The position numbers were made by a program, and so were the translations under genes. Positions 1 through 5,557 of a stretch of DNA of 5,557 bases are shown here, piece after piece. Source of the stretch: Pseudomonadota bacterium (lineage in GTDB: Bacteria > Pseudomonadota > Gammaproteobacteria > Burkholderiales > Thiobacillaceae); the NCBI GenBank assembly GCA_021791235.1, contig JAJYXA010000175.1, positions 1 to 5,557 on the forward strand, read 5' to 3'. The notes beneath the pieces were generated by a model. It had not been told where the DNA came from and did no database searches. It saw only the letters and a list, made by a program, of their open reading frames with translations. Each line of letters begins with the position of its first letter. The first letter of the stretch is position 1.

Positions 1-1712
1 TGCAGGACCTTGAAGGGAAATTCTTCGTGCCGGTGGCGCTCACCATCGTGTTCGCCCTGGCCGGCTCGCTGGCGTTGTCGCTGACCGTCATTCCGGTGCT
101 GGCGTCGTACCTGCTGCGCGAAGTCAAGCATGAAGACCCGTGGCTGCCGCGCAAGCTGCTGGCGCTCTATGAGCCGGCGCTTGCCTGGGGCCTGCGCCGG
201 CAGGGGATCGTCGTCGGCGTGGCGGTGGCGATGCTGGCGGGCGCGGGGGTGGTCTACACCCAAGTCGGCAAGACCTTCATGCCGACGATGGACGAAGGCG
301 ACCTGATCGTCGGCATCGAGAAACTGCCCTCGGTCAGCCTGGAACAAAGCGCCGCGCTCGATCTGAAGATCCACCAGGCCCTCATGAAAGCCATTCCCGA
401 AGTAACCGGCATTGTGGCACGCGCCGGTTCCGATGAAATCGGCCTCGACCCGATGGGGCTCAATCAAACCGACACCTATCTGTTATTGAAGCCGCAGGGC
501 GAATGGCGCATGAAGAGCAAGGAAGCGCTGATGGACGAAGTGCGCAAGGTGCTCGACCCCATGCCCGGCATCAAGTACAGCTTCACGCAGCCGATCGAAA
601 TGCGCGTATCCGAAATGATCATCGGCGTGCGCGGCGACCTCGCGGTCAAAATCTTCGGTCCCGACCTCGACAAGCTCAATGAGTACGCGAGCCAGGTTGA
701 AACGCTGCTCAAGACGGTTCCCGGCAATCAGGACGTTTACACGGTACAGAACGACGGTGTGCAGTACTTGAGGGTGGCAGTGGACCGCTTGCAGGCCGGC
801 CGGCTCGGCCTGAGCGTCGAGGAAATTCAGGATGCGCTGCGCACGCAGATCGAGGGTCAGCGGGCCGGCATCGTGATCGAGGGCAACCGACGCACGCCGA
901 TCGTATTGCGCGGCACTGAGGCGGTTCGCACGTCGCCGGCCGAATTTGCAGCGATGCGGATCACGACCAGGGACGGCAGCACGGTCCCATTGACCAGTGT
1001 CGCAAAACTGGAGCGTGCCGCAGGTCCTGTCAAGATCGACCGGGAAATGGGTAGCCGCTACAGCGTAGTCATCGCCAACGTCGGCGGGCGTGACCTGGTC
1101 GGCTTCGTCGAGGAGGCCAGAAAGCTCGTCACGCAGAAAGTGCCCCTGCCTACCGGCTACCGCATTACCTGGGGTGGACAATTCGAGAACCAGCAGCGTG
1201 CGGCTGCGCGTTTGACGGTTGTTGTGCCGGTTGCACTCGGACTGGTCTTCGTCCTGCTGTTCTCGACCTTCCGCTCGGTGCGCCAGGCTTTGCTGATTCT
1301 GAGCAACGTCCCCTTCGCACTGGTCGGCGGCATCGTCGCCTTGTGGGTCACGGGCGAATACCTGTCGGTGCCTGCCTCGGTCGGCTTCATCGCGCTGCTC
1401 GGTATCGCGGTGTTGAACGGGGTGGTGCTGGTCAGCTATTTCAATCAACTGCAAAGCGAAGGCATGAAATTGGCCGAGGTTGTCGTTCAGGGCGCGAAGC
1501 GACGCTTGCGACCGGTGCTGATGACCGCATCCATTACGGCATTTGGTCTGATCCCGCTGTTGTTCGCGACAGGGCCGGGCTCGGAAATCCAGCGGCCGCT
1601 TGCCATCGTCGTAATCGGGGGTTTGGCCTCTGCCACGGTGCTGACGCTGATGCTGCTCCCCATCCTGTATTTACGCTTTGCCTTCCCAAAACGAGAGGTT
1701 CCCCATGTCTGA
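1..1712 (+). CDS. czcA: Heavy-metal efflux RND transporter, CzcA/CusA family (5'-truncated)
   Basis: Inner-membrane subunit of a tripartite metal efflux pump, which uses proton influx to export metal cations through the adaptor and outer-membrane channel. The first full codon is at nt 3. The frame is open through the left edge, so the GTG at nt 27 is internal. The 569 visible residues are roughly the C-terminal half of a family protein (about 1,030-1,070 residues). They contain a helix near residues 8-35, another near 68-88, the DEGD segment at nt 291-302 (PTMDEGDL), the porter segment QPIEMRVSEMIIGVRGDLAV, and five C-terminal helices including GIAVLNGVVLVSYFNQL. These match the HME-RND family. 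The form of QPIEMR...GVRGDLAVKIFG resembles CzcA-type (Co/Zn/Cd/Ni) more than CusA-type (Cu/Ag) pumps as I recall them, so a divalent substrate is likely but not certain. The proton-relay helix (TM4) lies outside the window. The gene ends KREVPHV-TGA and overlaps the next gene by 8 nt. Confidence 0.95.
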   Translation, partial: QDLEGKFFVPVALTIVFALAGSLALSLTVIPVLASYLLREVKHEDPWLPRKLLALYEPALAWGLRRQGIVVGVAVAMLAGAGVVYTQVGKTFMPTMDEGDLIVGIEKLPSVSLEQSAALDLKIHQALMKAIPEVTGIVARAGSDEIGLDPMGLNQTDTYLLLKPQGEWRMKSKEALMDEVRKVLDPMPGIKYSFTQPIEMRVSEMIIGVRGDLAVKIFGPDLDKLNEYASQVETLLKTVPGNQDVYTVQNDGVQYLRVAVDRLQAGRLGLSVEEIQDALRTQIEGQRAGIVIEGNRRTPIVLRGTEAVRTSPAEFAAMRITTRDGSTVPLTSVAKLERAAGPVKIDREMGSRYSVVIANVGGRDLVGFVEEARKLVTQKVPLPTGYRITWGGQFENQQRAAARLTVVVPVALGLVFVLLFSTFRSVRQALLILSNVPFALVGGIVALWVTGEYLSVPASVGFIALLGIAVLNGVVLVSYFNQLQSEGMKLAEVVVQGAKRRLRPVLMTASITAFGLIPLLFATGPGSEIQRPLAIVVIGGLASATVLTLMLLPILYLRFAFPKREVPHV

Positions 1713-2007
1713 ACTTTGCTTAACACTGGTTTGCCCACCAGCGGTCGAGGAAAAACTGCTCGATCTGCTGCTCCTGTCGCCCAATGCGACGGTCTTCACC
1801 AGTACGGCTACGGCCGCGCACGGCCTAGCCCACGAGTATCTGGATCAAACAGAACAGGTGCTGGGCCGGGCGCGAGCCACGGAAATACAGGTGATCTTTG
1901 CAGCGGCCGACAAAGCGGCGCTGCTCGAAGCCATTCGCCAGCAATTTGCCGGCGCAGGCCTGCGTTATTGGGTGACGACGGTCGTCGAAGCGGGAGAGAT
2001 CGCATGA
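1705..2007 (+). CDS. DUF3240 family protein, small PII/CutA-like accessory protein
   Basis: Small 100-residue protein, probably soluble: no signal peptide or membrane helix is visible. The alternation of hydrophobic and polar stretches (LCLTLVCPP, an amphipathic helix after AVEEKLLDLLL, EIQVIFAAAD, LLEAIRQQF, LRYWVTTVVEAG) fits a ferredoxin-like beta-alpha-beta fold. It matches what I know of DUF3240 proteins, which often follow CzcA-type genes; the family function is not established, and metal sensing or regulation of the pump is only a guess. I chose ATG 1705 because GAGAGG at nt 1693-1698 lies 6 nt upstream and the family start resembles MSELCLTLVCPP. An in-frame ATG at 1678 would add nine residues and lacks that support. 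The start overlaps the end of the RND gene by 8 nt, and the stop TGA (2005-2007) overlaps the next start, so coupled translation is likely. Confidence 0.82.
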   Translation: MSELCLTLVCPPAVEEKLLDLLLLSPNATVFTSTATAAHGLAHEYLDQTEQVLGRARATEIQVIFAAADKAALLEAIRQQFAGAGLRYWVTTVVEAGEIA

Positions 2008-3242
2008 TGATTCGATTGCTCCTGATCAGCCTGTTGACCGTCTCTGGTACCGCGCAGGCGGTACAGCCTGTGAATCCGCCAGGACTCTTGCCAACCGAAA
2101 TTGCACGCCCGCTGCTCGAACAGGACCCTGGCGTTGCCGCCGCGCGCGCCGGCCTGGACGTCGCTCTGCAGGAGGCGGGCATCCTCGATAAATCACCGTA
2201 TGAATGGACTGCTCGGACCACGGGACAACAGCGGAGATTGGAAGGCGGTCCCCGCTACAACGAATGGAACGTAGGCATAGAGCGGACAATCCGGCTTCCC
2301 GGCAAAACTGCTGCCGATCGCAATATCGGCAAGGCAACTGTCGAGGAGTCCCAGGCGCGCTATGGCGAGGCATTGCTCGAATCGGCGCGCGAGCTGATGG
2401 CCTTGTGGGTAGAGTGGCTGGCGGCGGAACGCACCCGTGAACTGGCCGAGAACAGTCTTCAATCAACACAGGCCAGTCTTGCGGCTGTGGAAAAGCGCGC
2501 CCGTGCCGGCGACGCCTCGAAATTGGACGTGAGCGTTGCCCGCGCCGAACTGGCCGAGCAAGGACGCTTGGACAACGATGCGAAGACACAGGCCACTGCG
2601 GCTTGGGCGCGTCTATCCACACGCTTTCCTGGGATAAGCCGCCAGGCCGTGACCCTGCCCACGCCGGCGCCGATCAGGGAGGATGCAGCACCTTGGCGCG
2701 ACCGCATCATCGCTGAAAGCGACGAATTGAAGGTCGTGCAAACGCGAATGCGGATGGCTCAAGCTCACGCAGAGCGGGCGCATGCGGACAAGACCCCCGA
2801 TCCGACGCTAGGGGTCTACACGGCCTCCGAGATCGGTGGCCGAGAACGCTTTTCCGGAGTCATGATCAGCATTCCGATCCCGGGGGGCGTACGCGACTCG
2901 CGCAGCGCCAAGGCGATTGCCGCGGTTGAGGTGTCCCGCCAGGAAGTCGAACTCAAGAAGCGCCAGCTTGAGACGGAGATTGCGAGCGCCGTCGCGACCG
3001 CACGGGGCGCCTATGGCAGCCTGCATATCGCCAACGAAGGCGCGGCGGCCATGCAGGAGAACGCCGGTCTGATGCAGCGAGCCTATGCGCTCGGGGAAGC
3101 CGAACTGCAAGCCCTGCTGCTGGCGCGTCGCCAGGCGACCGCTGCGATGAACAATGCGCTGCAAGCACAAGTCACGGCCCTGAAAGCCTATTACGGGCTG
3201 CTCGTCGACGCTCACTTGATCTGGGAGTTGGAACATGACTAG
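2004..3242 (+). CDS. czcC: Outer-membrane efflux protein, TolC/CzcC family
   Basis: Outer-membrane channel partner of the RND pump, expected to form a trimeric beta-barrel plus periplasmic alpha-helical tunnel. The 412-residue product starts with a Sec signal peptide (MMIRLLLISLLTVSGTAQA, likely cleavage after residue 19). There is no lipobox cysteine, so unlike CusC it is probably not lipidated. The rest shows two repeated halves of long amphipathic Ala/Glu/Arg-rich helices, typical of OEP repeats (about 105-205 and 320-400). Barrel-strand segments lie between them, including NVGIERTIRLPGK and GVMISIPIPGGVRDSR, the second being the conserved strand with Pro-Gly turn of CzcC-like proteins. 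The start ATG 2004 follows GGGAGAG (1992-1998) by 5 nt and overlaps the previous stop as ATGA; ATG 2007 is an equally readable neighbour. The frame stays open upstream to nt 1716, but that part is the DUF3240 gene in another frame. The gene overlaps the HupE-like gene by 8 nt. Confidence 0.9.
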   Translation: MMIRLLLISLLTVSGTAQAVQPVNPPGLLPTEIARPLLEQDPGVAAARAGLDVALQEAGILDKSPYEWTARTTGQQRRLEGGPRYNEWNVGIERTIRLPGKTAADRNIGKATVEESQARYGEALLESARELMALWVEWLAAERTRELAENSLQSTQASLAAVEKRARAGDASKLDVSVARAELAEQGRLDNDAKTQATAAWARLSTRFPGISRQAVTLPTPAPIREDAAPWRDRIIAESDELKVVQTRMRMAQAHAERAHADKTPDPTLGVYTASEIGGRERFSGVMISIPIPGGVRDSRSAKAIAAVEVSRQEVELKKRQLETEIASAVATARGAYGSLHIANEGAAAMQENAGLMQRAYALGEAELQALLLARRQATAAMNNALQAQVTALKAYYGLLVDAHLIWELEHD

Positions 3243-3972
3243 AACATTGCAGATTGCCTTCACGCCGCAACGGATCGAGGGCGCTTTGCGCCCCCGCTGG
3301 CTTGCACTTATTGCATTTTTGTTGCTCTCCCTTCTGGCGACAAGTGTGTTCGCACATGGCGTCGCGGAGGGCGACAAGCTGTTTATCGAGCAAAGCAATG
3401 GCATGCAGTTGATCCCGTTTATTTACCTGGGCGCAAAGCACATGGTTACGGGTTATGACCATCTGCTATTCCTGTTTGGCGTGATTTTCTTCTTGTATCG
3501 GATGCGCGAGGTCGGGGCCTATGTCACGTTATTCGCCATTGGTCATAGTGTCACGCTGCTGTATGGCGTCCTCAGCGGCACTCATGTCAACCCCTACATT
3601 GTCGACGCCATCATCGGCCTCTCGGTCGTGTACAAGGCGCTCGACAATCTGGGCGCATTCAAGCGTGTGTTGGGCTTTCAGCCCAACACCAAGGCCGCAG
3701 TGTTGATCTTTGGCTTTTTCCATGGATTCGGCCTCGCCACCAAGCTGCAGGAATTCACGCTATCGCAGGAGGGTTTGGTGCCGAATATCCTCGCATTCAA
3801 TGTCGGGGTCGAGCTTGGGCAGTTGCTCGCGCTCGCTGCCATTCTGATTGGCATGGGCTTCTGGCGACGGTCCGGTGCATTCTGGCGTCAGGCGTTCGCG
3901 GTCAATGTCGCGTTGATGGCTGCGGGATTCGTCCTGATTGGCCATCAAATGACCAGTTATTTCACGATTTGA
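3235..3972 (+). CDS. HupE/UreJ family membrane protein, putative metal permease
   Basis: Integral inner-membrane protein of 245 residues with six or so hydrophobic helices after an N-terminal signal-like segment (about residues 21-40, ending SVFA before HGVAEG). Conserved-looking polar residues lie in or near membrane segments: H69 and D75-H76 (GAKHMVTGYDHLLFLFG), H104 (FAIGHSVTLLYG), H163 (FGFFHGFGLA) and E193 (FNVGVELGQ). This histidine/acidic pattern is typical of the HupE/UreJ_2 group. Some HupE/UreJ proteins take part in nickel transport, but the direction and metal for this branch are unknown to me. Start ATG 3235 has GGGAG at 3223-3227, 7 nt upstream, and overlaps the CzcC-like gene by 8 nt. 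Placement inside an efflux operon suggests a role in periplasmic metal handling or uptake balance; this is inference. The sequence appears intact. Confidence 0.87.
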   Translation: MTRTLQIAFTPQRIEGALRPRWLALIAFLLLSLLATSVFAHGVAEGDKLFIEQSNGMQLIPFIYLGAKHMVTGYDHLLFLFGVIFFLYRMREVGAYVTLFAIGHSVTLLYGVLSGTHVNPYIVDAIIGLSVVYKALDNLGAFKRVLGFQPNTKAAVLIFGFFHGFGLATKLQEFTLSQEGLVPNILAFNVGVELGQLLALAAILIGMGFWRRSGAFWRQAFAVNVALMAAGFVLIGHQMTSYFTI

Positions 3973-3975
3973 TTT

Positions 3976-3980
3976 GAGGA
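3976..3980 (+). promoter_or_regulatory. Ribosome binding site (GAGGA) for the anchor-protein gene
   Basis: GAGGA lies 7 nt before ATG 3988, within 4-8 nt of the HupE-like stop codon. It fixes the true start of the broken anchor gene, because the frame entered at 3988 closes early at TGA 4144-4146 and the start would otherwise look spurious. Confidence 0.7.
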
Positions 3981-3987
3981 TTCAGAC

Positions 3988-4608
3988 ATGAACACACTTA
4001 ATACGCACCCGCTTCCAACCCTGCCCCCAACTGATCAAGGCCACAGGCGTGGCCTTGATCCTCGCCGCCGCCATCCTTTCTCACCACCGTGCTGCCGGCC
4101 GAGCATGGCATCGACCCAACCGGGATGGGCAAGACGCTGGGCCTGACCACACTGAGCGCTTCCAGTGGTGAGGCTGCATCGGCACTGGTTCCGGCTGCTT
4201 CCGCCGCAGCGCTCCCCAGCAGTGCGGCTGTGGTCGCACCCACGGTGCAAACACCCGCAACTACCGTGACTAAAAGCGAAGTGCCTTTACGCAGCGACGA
4301 AATGTCGCTGACCCTGCAACCCGGCAAGGGCGCAGAAATCAAGGCTTCCATGCGTAGGGGCGAACAATTCGTCTTTACCTGGGCAGCCGAAGGCGGCAAG
4401 GTCAATTTCGATATGCATGGCGAGCGGCCCAATGCGGGCGCCGAATTCACCAGCTACTGGAAAGACACGCAGCAAACCAGCGCCCAGGGGACTTTTGTCG
4501 CTCCGTTTGACCGGGACACACGGCTGGTTTTGGCGCAACCGTGGCGATAAACCGGTGACCGTCAAAGTCAAAGTGAGCGGCTTTTACGAGAAGCTTTACC
4601 GGCCGTAG
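3988..4608 (+). pseudogene. Transmembrane anchor protein gene with three apparent +1 frameshifts
   Basis: The protein is spread over three frames. Frame 1 from ATG 3988 gives MNTLNTHPLPTLP. Frame 2 from about nt 4028 gives QLIKATGVALILAAAIL. Frame 3 from nt 4080 gives LTTVLPAEHGIDPTGMGKTL and continues to nt 4511. Frame 1 from nt 4513 gives GTHGWFWRNRGDKPVTVKVK and ends at TAG 4606-4608. Each junction is repaired by removing one base: one C from the CCCCC run 4024-4028, one T from TTT 4077-4079, and one C from CC 4511-4512. The repaired product is 205 residues: a short cytoplasmic tail, one membrane helix (about 15-35), the motif LPAEHGIDPTGMGKTLGL, an Ala/Ser/Thr/Pro/Val-rich linker (about 54-95), and a beta-rich periplasmic domain with FDGTHGWFWRN. 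This agrees with 'transmembrane anchor' proteins near metal efflux genes, whose role is unknown. As written, the start yields only 52 residues (stop 4144-4146). Either real recent decay or sequence errors explains this; the well-kept protein signal favours very recent change or error. Confidence 0.8.
4033..4060. repeat. Perfect inverted repeat, 12-bp arms with 4-nt loop
   Basis: GATCAAGGCCAC (4033-4044) and GTGGCCTTGATC (4049-4060) are exact reverse complements around the loop AGGC. The arms encode most of the anchor protein's membrane-helix start (LIKATGVALIL in frame 2). No T-run follows, so it is not a typical intrinsic terminator. It lies between the first and second frameshift sites of the broken gene. 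Confidence 0.9.
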
Positions 4609-4764
4609 GTAAGAACTGCCAGCCCAGTCCAATGCACTCAAGTGCCAAACTGGTTTTGCTCAAGGACTGCCCAAGATTCATTATTTTTTTGCTCCGTGAT
4701 AGGGCCTAAAAATTCAATCGAAGCCCTGCAATCGCGCGCATTTACCGTTATCGGAAACAAGAAA
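4609..4764. other. Intergenic region before the ATPase gene
   Basis: 156 nt with visibly more A/T than the flanks, including a seven-T run at 4684-4690. I see no convincing stem before that T-run, so no terminator is called. A weak promoter candidate lies inside. Frame 1 has no stop from 4609 to the ATPase start, but the translated stretch shows no known domain and no GMTCxxC metal-binding motif. Confidence 0.6.
4656..4684 (+). promoter_or_regulatory. Weak sigma70-like promoter candidate for the ATPase gene
   Basis: TTGCTC (4656-4661) and CATTAT (4679-4684) are separated by 17 nt, matching the -35 and -10 consensus at three and four of six positions. The position, about 80 nt before ATG 4765, fits a promoter for the ATPase. 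No MerR-type dyad with a 19-20 nt spacer was seen. Such matches are common by chance, so this is a tentative call. Confidence 0.2.
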
Positions 4765-5557
4765 ATGAAAGTTCAAACAATGAATGTGAACAATGAAGCG
4801 GTAGCCGAACAAGCGAGCGCATCGAGCCTGCGGGTGCTGATGACGCGCGCGCGCTGGATCGAGGCCGGACGTATTTTGCTTACCGGCTTGGTGGCGCTGC
4901 TGTTTTGGCGGCAATGGGTACCGCTACAAATCCTGTGGCTGGCCGTCGCGATCGGTTTATATCCGCTGGTGAAAACCGGCTTGATCGACCTGGTACGCGA
5001 ACGCAAAATCGGCACCGAAATTTTCGTGACCGTTGCCACATTGGTCGCGGTGTTTGGAGGAGAGACGGTCGCTGGCGCCGTGCTGATGGTGATTATTCTC
5101 ATTGCGGAATTCATCGCCGACCTGAATATGGATCGCGCCCGGGCTTCCATCAAGACCCTGATCGGCTCGGTGCCGCAAGTCGCGCTGATGCGCGGCGCGG
5201 ACGGTGAACGTGTAGTGCCGATCGAGAAACTGCGAACCGGCGATGTCGTTCTGGTGCGTGCCGGCGAAAAAATTCCGGTGGACGGCAGCATCGTAGGCGG
5301 TGCGGCATCGATCGACGAAGCACCCATCACCGGCGAAAGCCTGCCCAAGGACAAGAGTATCGGCGCGAGCGTTTTTGCCGGCACCATCGTCGCATCGGGC
5401 GCACTCGATATTCAGACCGAGAAAGTCGGTAGCGACACCACCTTTGCGCGGATTATCGGACTGGTTGAAAGTGCAGAAGCAGCGCAAGCGCCCGTGCAAA
5501 AACTCGCCGATAAAGTGGCATCGTGGCTGATCCCCGTGGTTTTTATATTGCTCATCG
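4765..5557 (+). CDS. Heavy-metal-translocating P1B-type ATPase (3'-truncated)
   Basis: ATP-driven inner-membrane pump expected to export metal ions from the cytoplasm. The frame is open from ATG 4765 past the right edge, giving 264 residues of what is normally a 600-800 residue protein. Visible parts: a polar N-terminal tail (1-30) with no CxxC or His-rich metal-binding domain; helices near 36-48, 55-73, 84-98 and 100-118; the actuator domain with GDVVLVRAGEKIPVDG (about 159-174) and the dephosphorylation motif TGES at 189-192; then VFAGT, AQAPVQKLADK and the start of a fifth helix (WLIPVVFILLI). The metal-binding CPC-type motif of the next helix and the DKTGT phosphorylation site lie beyond the window, so metal specificity cannot be read. 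The start is moderately supported: GGAA at 4753-4756 is a weak ribosome site, and in-frame ATG 4780 is an alternative. The gene follows the anchor gene by 156 nt in the same direction. Confidence 0.9.
   Translation, partial: MKVQTMNVNNEAVAEQASASSLRVLMTRARWIEAGRILLTGLVALLFWRQWVPLQILWLAVAIGLYPLVKTGLIDLVRERKIGTEIFVTVATLVAVFGGETVAGAVLMVIILIAEFIADLNMDRARASIKTLIGSVPQVALMRGADGERVVPIEKLRTGDVVLVRAGEKIPVDGSIVGGAASIDEAPITGESLPKDKSIGASVFAGTIVASGALDIQTEKVGSDTTFARIIGLVESAEAAQAPVQKLADKVASWLIPVVFILLI

Noticed and set aside
483..1454. 323-residue open frame on the - strand, inside the RND pump gene
   Set aside because: It is antisense to a clearly conserved RND sequence. Its product is rich in D, H, Q and R without domain-like hydrophobic patterning, and this is typical of a shadow frame in GC-rich coding DNA.
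1343..1723. 126-residue open frame on the + strand overlapping the end of the pump gene
   Set aside because: It is an Arg/Gly-rich product in another frame of the conserved C-terminal helices of the pump, with no ribosome site.
2026..2622. 198-residue - strand open frame opposite the channel gene
   Set aside because: It is a Pro/Arg/Ser-rich shadow translation, and the + strand has a full signal peptide and OEP pattern here.
3998..4450. 150-residue - strand frame over the anchor gene
   Set aside because: Its Ala/Ser/Val composition mirrors the low-complexity linker on the + strand, and the + strand has the ribosome site and recognisable motifs.
4024..4512. Programmed ribosomal frameshifting as an explanation for the frame changes
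   Set aside because: Three separate +1 shifts would be needed in one short gene, without a recognisable stop-codon or slippery-site arrangement at each. Insertions or sequence errors are simpler.
4089..4550. GTG-started 153-residue frame as an independent gene
   Set aside because: It begins in mid-protein after the membrane helix and ends just before the conserved GTHGWFWRN segment, which continues in another frame. It is the middle part of the broken anchor gene.
4593..4612. Small inverted repeat around the anchor gene stop (TTACC / GGTAA) as a terminator
   Set aside because: Only five base pairs with a 7-nt loop and no following T-run; too weak to call.
4684..4690. Seven-T run as an intrinsic terminator tail
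   Set aside because: No GC-rich stem directly precedes it.

Overview
The window looks like part of a heavy-metal resistance cluster from a Gram-negative proteobacterium. The evidence is an inner-membrane RND pump, an outer-membrane TolC-type channel and a P1B-type ATPase. A Betaproteobacterium (Burkholderiales or relatives) is my best guess, from gene order and the GC-rich third codon positions judged by eye; the sequence does not prove the taxon. All genes run on the + strand. No RNA gene, CRISPR array, transposase or attachment site is visible.

Layout. (1) nt 1-1712: C-terminal part (569 residues) of a CzcA/CusA-family HME-RND cation/proton antiporter, cut by the left edge. (2) nt 1705-2007: small DUF3240-type protein, overlapping the pump gene by 8 nt. 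(3) nt 2004-3242: CzcC/TolC-like outer-membrane efflux protein with a signal peptide, overlapping the previous gene by 4 nt (ATGA). (4) nt 3235-3972: HupE/UreJ-type membrane protein, overlapping by 8 nt. (5) nt 3988-4608: a gene for a membrane-anchored periplasmic protein of the 'transmembrane anchor' kind, broken by three apparent single-base insertions. Removing one base at each site gives a continuous 205-residue protein. (6) nt 4609-4764: intergenic region, more AT-rich than its flanks. (7) nt 4765-5557: N-terminal 264 residues of a P1B-type heavy-metal ATPase without an N-terminal metal-binding domain, cut by the right edge.

Working model (inference). Genes 1-4 overlap, and gene 5 follows gene 4 after 15 nt, so genes 1-5 are probably one translationally coupled operon. 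The ATPase may be in the same transcript or have its own promoter. The ATPase would move metal from cytoplasm to periplasm, and the RND pump with its outer-membrane channel would carry it out of the cell. The periplasmic adaptor (CzcB) is not in the window and presumably lies upstream. The HupE-like, DUF3240 and anchor proteins are accessory parts of poorly known role. The most notable observations are the triple frameshift in the anchor gene and a perfect 12-bp inverted repeat lying between two of the shift sites.
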